Positions 10,486 to 18,772 of a stretch of DNA of 64,000 bases are shown piece after piece. The notes under the pieces were generated by a model that searched no databases, was not told the origin of the DNA, and worked only from the letters and a program-made list of their open reading frames with translations. The first letter of the stretch is position 1; the number at the start of each line of letters is the position of its first letter. Both the position numbers and the translations under genes were made by a program. The DNA comes from Agromyces protaetiae (GTDB taxonomy: Bacteria; Actinomycetota; Actinomycetes; Actinomycetales; Microbacteriaceae), in contig NZ_CP035491.1 of assembly GCF_004135405.1 (NCBI RefSeq), positions 2,728,001 to 2,792,000 of the forward strand, given 5' to 3'.

Positions 10486-10491
10486 AGCCTA
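10486..10491 (-). promoter_or_regulatory. -10 of parE
   Basis: TAGGCT on the minus strand, 8 bases before the preferred GTG start; it overlaps the alternative TTG start, which argues against that start. Confidence 0.5.
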
Positions 10492-10555
10492 CTTATCGCG
10501 ACCGACACTCCCGGCCAGGCGCTACGCGCTGAGCGAAACTCCCGGCACATGGGAA

Positions 10556-10567
10556 GGGAGTGCTCCC
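10556..10567. promoter_or_regulatory. 12-bp palindrome upstream of DUF7455 gene
   Basis: GGGAGTGCTCCC, perfectly symmetric, 56 bases before the start codon and upstream of an AT-rich patch (TTTTCATTGCTATAC) that may hold the promoter. It could be an operator; no regulator is identified. Confidence 0.3.
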
Positions 10568-10622
10568 ACGGCGTGTTTTCATTGCTATACGGAATTTCGA
10601 GCGTGCGCGAAGAGGAGGAGCC

Positions 10623-10856
10623 ATGACGGAGTACACCGAGACCACCCGAGAGGTCGACGCCGAGGCTGCCTACGAGCTCACCGCCCTTGACCGGTGCGAT
10701 GCGTGCGGCGCCCAGGCCTACATCCGCGTCGAGGTCGCGAGCGGCGAACTGCTGTTCTGCGCCCACCACGGGCGCAAGCACCAGGAGAAGCTCTCCCAGA
10801 TCGCCCACTCGTGGCACGACGAGAGCAACCGCCTCCTCGTCGACACCCGCGACTGA
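10623..10856 (+). CDS. DUF7455 small zinc-ribbon-like protein
   Basis: A 77-residue protein with a likely metal site: C25 and C28 (RCDACG) and C46/H49 (FCAHHG). The ATG has GAGGAG six bases upstream. Small proteins of this type next to the principal sigma factor are common in actinobacteria, but no function is established. It stands alone between divergent parE and convergent gatD and is followed by a hairpin. Confidence 0.88.
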   Translation: MTEYTETTREVDAEAAYELTALDRCDACGAQAYIRVEVASGELLFCAHHGRKHQEKLSQIAHSWHDESNRLLVDTRD

Positions 10857-10877
10857 GTCGGCACGACCTCAGACTTC

Positions 10878-10916
10878 ACGACGAACGCCCCGCCGGATCG
10901 GCGGGGCGTTCGTCGT
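10878..10916. terminator. Terminator hairpin after DUF7455 gene
   Basis: A 17-bp perfect stem with a GGATC loop, 21 bases past the DUF7455 stop and about 85 bases before the end of gatD. It could serve both convergent units. Confidence 0.8.
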
Positions 10917-10974
10917 ATGCGGAGGCGTTCGGCCGGTTGCGGTCGTCGGGTCGCTGTACGTCGACGTCGCGCAC

Positions 10975-10990
10975 GAGGCATCCGGATGTC
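10975..10990. repeat. Intergenic 16-mer GAGGCATCCGGATGTC, copy 1
   Basis: Identical 16-base word found three times in intergenic DNA of this window (also 14685 and 40038). Its core CATCCGGATG is palindromic. This copy lies just past the 3' end of gatD. Confidence 0.6.
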
Positions 10991-11001
10991 CCGAAGCCGC
11001 C

Positions 11002-11738
11002 TCAGCTCGGAAGTGTGACGCCCGCGGCCGCGAGCTGCGCCGCGCGCGCCTCGGCCGCGTACCCGTCGACCACGATCGCCGGCTCGCCCGGCGCGTATTC
11101 GACGCCGGCGCGCGACGCGACCTCGACGAGGATCGCATCCGCGAATGCAGGATTCTTCGCGAGCACCGGCCCGTGCAGGTGCGTGCCGAGCACCCAGCCC
11201 ATGACGACGCCCTCCTGCCCGGAGCCGCGGCCGTTGCCCTCGCCCGCCACGATGCGCCCGAGCGGCGACGCCTCGGCCTGCACGTAGTCGCGCGCGTGGT
11301 TCTCGAAGCCGACGAGGTGGCCGAACCTGGGCGAACGGATGACGAGGTCGCCCGTCACGCGGGGTCCGGCGTGCGGAACTGCGCGACCCGGAAGGATGCC
11401 GAGGCCCTCGACGACGGTGCCGTCGGCGGACTCGACGCCCCAGCTCAGCAGTTCGTACCCCGTGCCGACCGCGAGGATCGGCACGCCCTCGGTGCCCAGC
11501 GACGGAACTCGTCGTGCATCGTCAAGAGGCGCGCGCGCGCGGCCTCGAGCGTCGAGTCGCTGCCCGATCCGACGACGATGGCGTCGACCCGATCGGGCAG
11601 CTCGCTCGCGTCTTCGACGCCGACGACGACGGCATCGTGGCCTGCCCAGCGGAGCCGCTGCGCGAGCACGGCGGCGTTCTGCGCGTCGCCGTTGGTGTCG
11701 AGGAGCGACGGCACGATGCTCAGGATCGTGAAGGTCAT
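11002..11738 (-). pseudogene. gatD: GatD-like glutamine amidotransferase, frameshifted and lacking the catalytic cysteine
   Basis: Partner of MurT; in Gram-positive bacteria the pair amidates the alpha-carboxyl of D-Glu in lipid II. The repaired protein is 245 residues. The frame from the ATG at 11738 breaks at 11493-11494, where restoring one base joins HDEFRRWA to EGVPILAV; this is probably a sequencing error. The expected nucleophile motif (G-x-C-x-G-x-Q) reads AVGTGYEL, so Cys is G92 and Gln is E96, while the partner histidine H189 (GTHLHGP) is kept. The start overlaps the murT stop by 4 bases. Without the cysteine, glutamine hydrolysis is unlikely, so the domain may be structural or changed in function. 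Confidence 0.85.
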
Positions 11739-13000
11739 TCGGCCTCCGTGAGTCCGAGGTGGGCGCGGGTGCGGCGCATCGAGTCGGCGCTGAAGACGAT
11801 CGTCTTGACACCCGACGCAGGAGCCGGTGCGGCGAGGAAGTCGTCGATCGCAGTGGGGAGGTCGGTCTCGACGCGGTCGATCGCGACCCCGTCGTAGGCG
11901 AGCATGAGCGCCGCTTCGTGCGCCTTCGAGCCGCTCACGATCGCGACGCGCCCGAGCGAGGATGCGTCGGCCGGCCAGAAGTAGGACGGGTCGCGCACGT
12001 CGGAGCCGATCGCGAAGAGGATCTGCTCGGTACCGGGTGCGATGCCGTCGACGTTGAGCTGGTAGCTCGCCGTGTTCTGGATGAGCACGAAGTCGACTTC
12101 TTGCCCGCGCACGGTGACGCGTTCGCCGCGCCCGAAGACGGCGGGGATCTCGCTCAACGCGCGGGCTGCGACATCCTGATCGAACCGCTCGCCGAGCGCC
12201 GCCTTCGCGGTCGCGTAGGCGGCTGCCGCGTCGACGCCGTAATGGATGCCTCGCGCGGGAAGCTGCACGTCGACGGATGCGTCACCGTCGCGCAGCACGG
12301 CCGATCGACCGTCGACCGCCTCGACCACGATGCCGTGGCGATCGCTGTCGCTCGCCAGCCGATCCTCGGCGGTGTCGGTGTATCCGAGTCCGCGCGGGGC
12401 GCCGTCGAGGACGGCCTGCGAGACGCCGAACCGCTTCACTTCGATGCCGTCGGGAACGCGCGCGGCGATCCGCTCGACGTTCGCATCGTCGGCGTTCACG
12501 ACGACCGCTTCGCGCGCGCGCCCAGCGATGCGGGCGAGCATGCCGACGACCATCTGCGGATCGTGGAAGCGGTCGATCTGGTCGACCATGACGTTCGTGA
12601 GGGTCACGATGCGGGCATCGACGCCCTGCATGACGAGCGCACCGTGGCCCTCGTCCATCTCGAGCACGGCGATGTCGCCCGGGACCCGCCCGCGCCAGTC
12701 GGCGCGCTCGAGGAGCGCCGAGGTGAGGCCTTGGCTGATGTTCGCGGTCGACGGGTTGGTGAACACCGACGCGCCGTGCGCCCGCAGGATCGCGACGAGC
12801 ATCTTCGTCGTCGTCGATTTGCCGGCAGAGCCCGTCACGACGACGAGTCCCTGCGGGAAGCCCGAGAGCGTGCGCTTCAGATAGCCGGGGGCGATGCGGT
12901 TGACGACGAGACCCGGAATCGCCGAACCGCCGCCCGGCTTGCGCAGCCGGGCGGCGAATCGGGTGAGTCTGCCGACGAGGATCGCCGGCGCGTATCGCAA
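11735..13000 (-). CDS. murT: MurT-like Mur ligase (DUF1727), divergent, no zinc ribbon
   Basis: A 421-residue Mur ligase-type ATPase. The N terminus carries the P-loop TGSAGKSTTTK (about 57-67) and the central ATP-dependent amide ligase fold; the C-terminal DUF1727 domain begins near residue 290. Two features are unusual. Canonical MurT has a four-cysteine zinc ribbon inserted in the central domain, and no such Cys cluster occurs here. The C-terminal motifs usually written KNPAGFN and SWIWDVD read QNTASYQLN and SYFWPAD. The TTG at 13000 gives the normal N terminus (MRYAPAIL) and lies 7 bases after rpoD, so the genes are probably cotranscribed rpoD-murT-gatD. Confidence 0.9.
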   Translation of the reverse strand: MRYAPAILVGRLTRFAARLRKPGGGSAIPGLVVNRIAPGYLKRTLSGFPQGLVVVTGSAGKSTTTKMLVAILRAHGASVFTNPSTANISQGLTSALLERADWRGRVPGDIAVLEMDEGHGALVMQGVDARIVTLTNVMVDQIDRFHDPQMVVGMLARIAGRAREAVVVNADDANVERIAARVPDGIEVKRFGVSQAVLDGAPRGLGYTDTAEDRLASDSDRHGIVVEAVDGRSAVLRDGDASVDVQLPARGIHYGVDAAAAYATAKAALGERFDQDVAARALSEIPAVFGRGERVTVRGQEVDFVLIQNTASYQLNVDGIAPGTEQILFAIGSDVRDPSYFWPADASSLGRVAIVSGSKAHEAALMLAYDGVAIDRVETDLPTAIDDFLAAPAPASGVKTIVFSADSMRRTRAHLGLTEAE

Positions 13001-13007
13001 GAGCGGC

Positions 13008-14417
13008 CTACTCGAGGTAGTCGCGGAGCGACTGCGAGCGCGACGGGTGGCGGAGCTTCGCCATCGTCTTCGACTCGATCTGTCGGATGCGCTCGCGCGT
13101 GACGCCGAAGGTGTCGCCGATCTGGTCGAGCGTCTTCGGCATGCCGTCGCCGAGGCCGAAGCGCATGCGGATGACGCCCGCCTCGCGCTCGGAGAGCGAG
13201 TCGAGGAGCGACTCGAGCTGCTTCTGCAGCATCGTGAAGCCCACGGCGTCGGCCGGGACGACCGCCTCGGTGTCTTCGATGAGGTCGCCGAACTCGCTGT
13301 CGCCGTCTTCACCGAGGGGCGTGTGCAGCGAGATCGGCTCGCGGCCGTACTTCTGCACCTCGATGACCTTCTCGGGGGTCATGTCGAGTTCGCGCGAGAG
13401 CTCTTCGGGGGTGGGTTCGCGCCCGAGGTCTTGCAGCATCTGACGCTGGACGCGGGCGAGCTTGTTGATGACCTCGACCATGTGCACGGGGATGCGGATC
13501 GTGCGGGCCTGGTCGGCCATGGCACGCGTGATCGCCTGGCGGATCCACCACGTCGCGTAGGTCGAGAACTTGAAGCCCTTCGTGTAGTCGAACTTCTCGA
13601 CCGCACGGATGAGGCCCAGGTTGCCCTCCTGGATGAGGTCGAGGAACTGCATGCCGCGACCCGTGTAGCGCTTGGCGAGCGAGACCACGAGGCGCAGGTT
13701 CGCGCCGAGCAGGTGGCTCTTCGCACGCTGACCGTCTTTCGCGACCCACTGCAGCTCGCGACCGAGTTGCGTGCGCTTCTCGGGCTCGCTCATGTGCGAG
13801 AGCTTCTCCTCGGCGAACAGACCCGCCTCGATGCGCATCGCGAGCTCGACCTCTTCGGCCGCGTTCAGGAGCGCGACCTTGCCGATCTGCTTGAGGTAGT
13901 CCTTGACGGGGTCGGCCGTGGCGCCCGTGATGGCGCTCGAGTAGACCGGGACCTCGTCTTCGTCGTCGGCGGCGCGGAGTACGAGCGCACCGGTCGGGTG
14001 CGGCTCCGTCGGAATGGGCGCCGCGTCCTCCTCGTCGTCGGCGTCGGCTTCGTCTGCATCGGCCACGACCTCCGCGACCTCGACGGTCTCGACCGCGACG
14101 TCTTCGAGCTCTTCGGGGTCGACCTCGGCGTCGTCCTCGAGCTCGTCGTCGGTCTTCGGCTTCGCCTTCGAGCGCGTCGCCGCCTTGGCGGTCGCCGTGC
14201 GGGGCGTCTTCGAGGCCGTCTTGGGTGCGGTCTTGGAAGCCGAGGTCGACTTCGCCGCAGCGGTCTTCGCTGCCGGCTTCGCAGCCGCAGCAGTCTTCGC
14301 GGCGGGCTTCGCCGCCGTCTTCGCGGTCGTCGTCGACTTCGCCGACGTCGACGCGCGCTTCGCCGGAGCAGCCTTCGGGGCCTCAGCCTCGGCGGCGGTC
14401 GCGGACTTGGTTGCCAT
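13008..14417 (-). CDS. rpoD: Principal RNA polymerase sigma factor (sigma-70, SigA/RpoD)
   Basis: Housekeeping sigma factor, 469 residues from the ATG at 14417, which has AGAGGT upstream. The first 145 or so residues are a low-complexity Ala/Lys/Thr stretch followed by an acidic region, both typical of actinobacterial SigA. Region 1.2 ([11 protein letters not shown]), region 2 ([40 protein letters not shown]), region 3 and region 4 ([13 protein letters not shown]) are complete, ending in the usual LRDYLE. It is followed at 7 bases by murT. A TATAAT box on the minus strand lies about 150 bases upstream. Confidence 0.97.
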   Translation of the reverse strand: MATKSATAAEAEAPKAAPAKRASTSAKSTTTAKTAAKPAAKTAAAAKPAAKTAAAKSTSASKTAPKTASKTPRTATAKAATRSKAKPKTDDELEDDAEVDPEELEDVAVETVEVAEVVADADEADADDEEDAAPIPTEPHPTGALVLRAADDEDEVPVYSSAITGATADPVKDYLKQIGKVALLNAAEEVELAMRIEAGLFAEEKLSHMSEPEKRTQLGRELQWVAKDGQRAKSHLLGANLRLVVSLAKRYTGRGMQFLDLIQEGNLGLIRAVEKFDYTKGFKFSTYATWWIRQAITRAMADQARTIRIPVHMVEVINKLARVQRQMLQDLGREPTPEELSRELDMTPEKVIEVQKYGREPISLHTPLGEDGDSEFGDLIEDTEAVVPADAVGFTMLQKQLESLLDSLSEREAGVIRMRFGLGDGMPKTLDQIGDTFGVTRERIRQIESKTMAKLRHPSRSQSLRDYLE

Positions 14418-14479
14418 ACGTTTTCGACCTCTCATCACCGTCGCGCGGGCGAGGCGCTCGAAGCGCCGGCACGTGCTGC

Positions 14480-14563
14480 GGGTCCGTGGATTTCGGACAC
14501 TACAAGGACCCATGTCAAGTCCGCTGCGATTCGCTGTGCGAATCCGGACGAGAACGGGTCCTT
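14480..14563 (-). other. Possible structured 5' leader of rpoD
   Basis: The very 5' end of the predicted transcript (14563-14556) is complementary over 8 bases to 14511-14504, and this second segment can instead pair over 6 bases with 14485-14480. A 7-bp hairpin (GATTCGC / GCGAATC, 14528-14544) lies between. Alternative folds are possible; no known riboswitch is recognised. Confidence 0.25.
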
Positions 14564-14569
14564 CGCACC

Positions 14570-14575
14570 ATTATA
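14570..14575 (-). promoter_or_regulatory. Consensus -10 of rpoD
   Basis: TATAAT on the minus strand, the only perfect -10 found in the window. No good -35 is present. It predicts a leader of about 145 bases (14418-14563). The remaining gap up to 14744 holds no ORF, only the 16-mer at 14685. Confidence 0.65.
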
Positions 14576-14684
14576 CAAGCGCATCCCCTCCGGCCGCGCG
14601 AACCGACTCGTCGGCGCGCCGTCAGGCCCGTCACGATCATCTACAACGTGCGGGAGGCGTCGGGCATTCCGCAGGCGCTCGCGG

Positions 14685-14700
14685 GAGGCATCCGGATGTC
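14685..14700. repeat. Intergenic 16-mer GAGGCATCCGGATGTC, copy 2
   Basis: Exact copy of the word at 10975, here between the rpoD promoter and the 3' end of the PAC2 gene. Eleven flanking bases (GGGAGG, CCCG) differ only slightly between copies. Confidence 0.6.
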
Positions 14701-14744
14701 CCGTGCCGAGCGCCGGCCCATACGACGCGACGCGACGCGACCGC

Positions 14745-15671
14745 TCAGTCGATCGCCGGCGAATCGTCGTCTCGACTCCGACGACGAGCGAGGAACTTCT
14801 CGAGCTCCGCGGCGATCTCATCGGCCGAGGGCAGCGCGCCGTCTTCGTCGGTCAGCGGTGAGCGGAGGCTCGTGCCCTCCATATAGGCGTCGTGCCGCTC
14901 CTCGAGTGTGCCGACGAGCTTCGCGAGCTCGGTGTTGTCGGACACTTGCTCGTCGATGCGCCCGAGGAACTCGCGCCCCTGCTCGCGCAGCGCGTCGGTC
15001 GGGAAGATGCGGCCGGTCGCGGCGCTGATGGCGTCGAGCGCTGCGAGCGCGGCGGCCGGATACTCGGCGTCAGCGAGGTAGTGGGGAACGAGGAGCACGA
15101 AGCCCGCGGTCGGATGACCGAGTTCTTGCAGCCTGACCTCGACGAGGTGGAGCGCGTTCGCGGGCGCCTCGGTCGTGGGGCGCCAGACCGACATCGACTC
15201 GACGAGTTCGGCGCGGTTGCCGCTCACCGTGACGCGGATCGGGCGCGTGTGCGGCACGGGCATGGGGATCGCATGCACCCACGTCGTCGACGACACGCCG
15301 AAACGCTCGACGAGCCACAGCACCGCCGCCGTGAAGGCCTCCCAGCGGAAGTCGGGCTCGAACCCCGTGAGCAGGAGGAACTGCTGCCCGATCTCGTCGG
15401 TCGCGAGCTCGAGCTGGAGGCCCGGAGCCCGGTACTCGGTGATGTGGTCGCCCTCGAAGAGGATGATCGGACGGCGCGCCCGGTAGTCGAGCAGCTCGTC
15501 GATGTCGAAGGTCGCGACGGTGATGAGATCGAGCTCGGAACGGAGGTATTCGTTCGTCTGCGACACCGCGGAACCCGCGTCGGCGAACCCCGTCAGACCG
15601 GCGACCAGCGGGAGTCCGCGGGGCACCTGGACGTCGGGGTTCAGCTCGAAGAGCGAGCGGGGATCGCGCAT
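14745..15671 (-). CDS. PAC2 family protein
   Basis: A 308-residue PAC2-domain protein (proteasome-assembly-chaperone-like fold). The PAC2 core spans about residues 1-235, with the conserved GLTGFADAG near the N terminus and GFVLLVPHYLADAEYPAA later. The C terminus is charged and ends in a coiled-coil-like segment. The function in bacteria is not established. A -10 (TACGCT) ends 6 bases before the ATG at 15671, fixing that start. It is divergent from pepA, with both promoters inside 87 bases. Confidence 0.9.
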   Translation of the reverse strand: MRDPRSLFELNPDVQVPRGLPLVAGLTGFADAGSAVSQTNEYLRSELDLITVATFDIDELLDYRARRPIILFEGDHITEYRAPGLQLELATDEIGQQFLLLTGFEPDFRWEAFTAAVLWLVERFGVSSTTWVHAIPMPVPHTRPIRVTVSGNRAELVESMSVWRPTTEAPANALHLVEVRLQELGHPTAGFVLLVPHYLADAEYPAAALAALDAISAATGRIFPTDALREQGREFLGRIDEQVSDNTELAKLVGTLEERHDAYMEGTSLRSPLTDEDGALPSADEIAAELEKFLARRRSRDDDSPAID

Positions 15672-15677
15672 GCTTCC

Positions 15678-15683
15678 AGCGTA
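15678..15683 (-). promoter_or_regulatory. -10 of leaderless PAC2 gene
   Basis: TACGCT on the minus strand, 6 bases before the ATG at 15671. Confidence 0.55.
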
Positions 15684-15745
15684 CTGACGCCCGATGACGC
15701 GCCGCCCGGATGCGTCGTTCCGAGGCTGTGCCCAGAGCGAACACG

Positions 15746-15751
15746 TACGAT
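15746..15751 (+). promoter_or_regulatory. -10 of leaderless pepA
   Basis: TACGAT, 7 bases before the ATG at 15759. No ribosome binding site lies between. Confidence 0.55.
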
Positions 15752-15758
15752 CGACCCC

Positions 15759-17237
15759 ATGCCGACTCCCCTGCTCACCCTGTCCGCCGCGCCCGCAACC
15801 GACTCCGATGCCGACGTCCTCCTCTTCTTCGCGACCGCCGGCGAAGCCGGTGCAGAGGTCCAGGCGCCCGAGGGTTTCGAGTGGGTGCAAGCCGCAGTCT
15901 CCTCGCTCGGCGCGAAGGGCTCGGCCGAGGAACTGACGCGGCTCCCAGGCCGCGAGGGCGCACCGCGCATCGTCGCGGTCGTCGGTACGGGCGACCAAGC
16001 GGATGCCCCGAGCCTCCGCCTCGCGGCCGGCGCGGCGCTGCGTGCGCTCGCCGACGTCGAGACCGTTGCCGTCGTCGCCCCCGCGTCGTCCGACGCTCAG
16101 GACGTCGCCGCTGCGCTCGAGGGCGCCGCTCTCGGCGCGTACCGCTATAACGCCTACCGGTCCGAGCCGAAGACCGGCGCGACCGCGATCGCCGCCCACA
16201 CCCCGTTCACGGAGGCCGATCTGCACCTCGACCGGGTGCGCGCCGTCGTCGAGGCCGTCGCGACCACGAAGGACCTCGTCAACCAGTCCCCCGACGAGCT
16301 CTACCCCGAGGTCTTCGCCTCGCTCGCGACCGAAGCCGCCGAGGCCGCGGGGCTCGCCGTGAGGGTCTGGGACGACGCGGCGCTCCGCGCCGACGGGTTC
16401 GGCGGCATCGCGGGCGTCGGCCAGGGATCCTCGCGCGGACCTCGGCTCGTGCGCGTCGAGTACGCACCCGAGGGCGCCGACTTCACCCTCGCCCTCGTCG
16501 GCAAGGGCATCACGTTCGATTCGGGCGGACTCTCGCTCAAGCCCGGCGCGTCGATGATCGGCATGAAGGGCGACATGGCGGGCGCCGCCGCGGTGCTCCA
16601 GTCGACGCTCGCGGTTGCGAAGCTCGGCGCACCCGTGAAGATCGTCGCCTGGCTGTGCCTCGCCGAGAACCTCCCATCGGGCACCGCCATCCGACCGAAC
16701 GACGTGCTCCGCATGTACGGCGGCAAGACCGTCGAGGTGCTGAACACCGACGCCGAGGGCCGACTCGTCATGGCCGACGCGCTCGTCGCCGCGAGCGAGG
16801 AGCAGCCGGACGCGATCATCGACGTCGCGACCCTCACGGGCGCTCAGCTCGTCGCGCTCGGCACCCGCATCTCGGGGCTCATGGGCGACACGACCCTCGT
16901 CGACCGCGTGCGCTCCGCCGCCGACGCCGTCGACGAAGCCGTCTGGCCGATGCCGCTCCCCGCGCACCTGAAGTCGCTCCTGAAGTCGGAGGTCGCGGAC
17001 CTCGCGAACACGAAACTCGGTCAGGTGACCCCAGGGATGCTCCTCGCCGGCGTGTTCCTCCGCGAGTTCGTCGGCCGTCGCGAAGGCGAGGACGCCGAGC
17101 GGATCCCGTGGGCGCACCTCGACATCGCGGGCCCCGCCGACAACACCGGCGCGGGCTGGGGATTCACCGGCTCGGGCGCCACCGGCGCGGCCGTCCGGAC
17201 GCTTGTGCAGTTGGGCGAGGACCTCGCCGCCAAGTAG
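15759..17237 (+). CDS. pepA: Leucyl aminopeptidase (M17 family)
   Basis: Cytosolic two-zinc aminopeptidase that releases N-terminal residues from peptides, 492 residues. The C-terminal catalytic domain shows GKGITFDSGGLSLKP, the MKGDMAGAAAV segment and the signature NTDAEGRL with its metal ligands. The N-terminal domain (1-160) is more variable, as usual. The ATG at 15759 follows a -10 by 7 bases. It precedes lpdA in the same direction with a 96-base gap. Confidence 0.96.
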   Translation: MPTPLLTLSAAPATDSDADVLLFFATAGEAGAEVQAPEGFEWVQAAVSSLGAKGSAEELTRLPGREGAPRIVAVVGTGDQADAPSLRLAAGAALRALADVETVAVVAPASSDAQDVAAALEGAALGAYRYNAYRSEPKTGATAIAAHTPFTEADLHLDRVRAVVEAVATTKDLVNQSPDELYPEVFASLATEAAEAAGLAVRVWDDAALRADGFGGIAGVGQGSSRGPRLVRVEYAPEGADFTLALVGKGITFDSGGLSLKPGASMIGMKGDMAGAAAVLQSTLAVAKLGAPVKIVAWLCLAENLPSGTAIRPNDVLRMYGGKTVEVLNTDAEGRLVMADALVAASEEQPDAIIDVATLTGAQLVALGTRISGLMGDTTLVDRVRSAADAVDEAVWPMPLPAHLKSLLKSEVADLANTKLGQVTPGMLLAGVFLREFVGRREGEDAERIPWAHLDIAGPADNTGAGWGFTGSGATGAAVRTLVQLGEDLAAK

Positions 17238-17333
17238 TAAGGTCTCTAGGGCCGAAAACAGCCCGAGCAGCCTGCATCGTGAAGTCGCCGATGCAGTCGC
17301 GCCTGCGGATCCGCACAAGAAGGAGATATCCGG

Positions 17334-18707
17334 TTGTCCGAGCAGAACTTTGACCTGGTCGTCCTCGGAGGCGGCAGCGGCGGGTACGCGGCGGCGCTTC
17401 GCGCCGTCGAACTGGGCTCGACCGTCGCCCTGATCGAGAAGGACAAGCTCGGCGGCACCTGCCTCCACCGCGGCTGCATCCCGACCAAGGCGCTGCTCCA
17501 CGCGGCCGAGGTCGCCGACAGCTCGCGAGAGTCCGCCAAGTTCGGCGTTCGTTCGACGTTCGAGGGCATCGACGTCGCGGCCGTCACGAGCTACCGCGAG
17601 GGCATCGTCTCGAGCAAGTGGAAGGGCCTGCAGGGCCTCATCAAGGCACGCGGCATCACCGTCGTCGAGGGCGAGGGCCGTCTCGTCGCCCCGAACGCCG
17701 TGCAGGTCGGCGACACCCGCTACGTCGGCAAGAACATCGTCCTCGCGACCGGTTCGTACTCGCGCTCGCTCCCCGGCCTCGAGATCGGCGGTCGCGTGAT
17801 CACGAGCGAGCAGGCACTCGAGCTCGACTTCGTCCCGAACAAGGTCGCCGTCCTCGGCGGCGGCGTCATCGGCGTCGAGTTCGCGAGCGTCTGGAAGTCG
17901 TTCGGCGCCGACGTCACGATCATCGAAGCGCTCCCCCACCTCGTCCCCAACGAGGAGGAGTCGATCTCGAAGCAGCTCGAGCGCGCCTTCCGCAAGCGCG
18001 GCATCGAGTACAAGCTCGGCGTCCGCTTCCAGAGCGTCGTCCAGAACGACCAGGGCGTCGTCGTGACGCTCGAGAACGGCGAGACCGTCGAGGCCGAGCT
18101 CCTGCTCGTCGCCGTCGGCCGCGGCCCCGTGACCGCGGGCCTCGGCTACGAAGAGGCCGGCGTCACGATCGACCGCGGCTTCGTCATCACCGACGAGCGC
18201 CTCCGCACCTCGGTGCCCGGCATCTACGCCGTCGGCGACATCGTCCCCGGCCTCCAGCTCGCGCACCGCGGGTTCCAGCAGGGCATCTTCGTCGCCGAAG
18301 AGATCGCGGGCCTGAACCCGATCGTCGTCGAAGACGTGAACATCCCCAAGGTCACCTACTGCGAGCCCGAGGTCGCTTCGGTCGGCTACACCGAGGCGAA
18401 GGCCGCCGAGAAGTTCGGCGCCGACCAGGTCTCGTCGTACGACTACAACCTCGCGGGCAACGGCAAGAGCCACATCCTCGAGACGAGCGGCTCGATCAAG
18501 GTGGTCCGCCTCAACGACGGCCCCATCGTCGGCGTCCACATGATCGGCGCCCGCGTCGGCGAGCTCATCGGCGAAGCCCAGCTCGCCGTCAACTGGGAGG
18601 CGTACCCCGAGGACGTCGCTCCCTTCATCCACGCGCACCCCACGCAGAACGAGGCCCTCGGCGAGGCGTTCCTCAAGCTCGCGGGCAAGCCGCTCCACGC
18701 GCTCTGA
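17334..18707 (+). CDS. lpdA: Dihydrolipoyl dehydrogenase (E3)
   Basis: FAD enzyme that reoxidises dihydrolipoamide in the pyruvate and 2-oxoglutarate dehydrogenase complexes, 457 residues. It has the N-terminal FAD motif GGGSGGYAAA, the redox disulfide LGGTCLHRGCIPTK, the NAD motif GGGVIGVEFA and the C-terminal interface with the active HAHPTQNE. The start is TTG at 17334, supported by AAGGAG eight bases upstream. The E2 gene follows after 65 bases and is probably regulated with it. Confidence 0.96.
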   Translation: MSEQNFDLVVLGGGSGGYAAALRAVELGSTVALIEKDKLGGTCLHRGCIPTKALLHAAEVADSSRESAKFGVRSTFEGIDVAAVTSYREGIVSSKWKGLQGLIKARGITVVEGEGRLVAPNAVQVGDTRYVGKNIVLATGSYSRSLPGLEIGGRVITSEQALELDFVPNKVAVLGGGVIGVEFASVWKSFGADVTIIEALPHLVPNEEESISKQLERAFRKRGIEYKLGVRFQSVVQNDQGVVVTLENGETVEAELLLVAVGRGPVTAGLGYEEAGVTIDRGFVITDERLRTSVPGIYAVGDIVPGLQLAHRGFQQGIFVAEEIAGLNPIVVEDVNIPKVTYCEPEVASVGYTEAKAAEKFGADQVSSYDYNLAGNGKSHILETSGSIKVVRLNDGPIVGVHMIGARVGELIGEAQLAVNWEAYPEDVAPFIHAHPTQNEALGEAFLKLAGKPLHAL

Positions 18708-18732
18708 TCAGCGCATTTCAATACGACTGCAA

Positions 18733-18738
18733 TAAGCT
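18733..18738 (+). promoter_or_regulatory. Candidate -10 of the E2 gene
   Basis: TAAGCT in the lpdA-E2 gap, which could give the E2 gene a promoter of its own with a leader of about 28 bases containing GAAGGAG. Confidence 0.4.
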
Positions 18739-18772
18739 AAACGCGTCCAACGCTGTGAAGGAGACCACCGCA

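Noticed and set aside
14745-18698. Very long open frame on the minus strand (about 1300 codons) running through pepA and lpdA
   Set aside because: Its only real part is the PAC2 gene at its 3' end (14745-15671). The rest is antisense to two complete genes and has the Arg/Asp/Gly-rich make-up typical of shadow frames in high-GC DNA.
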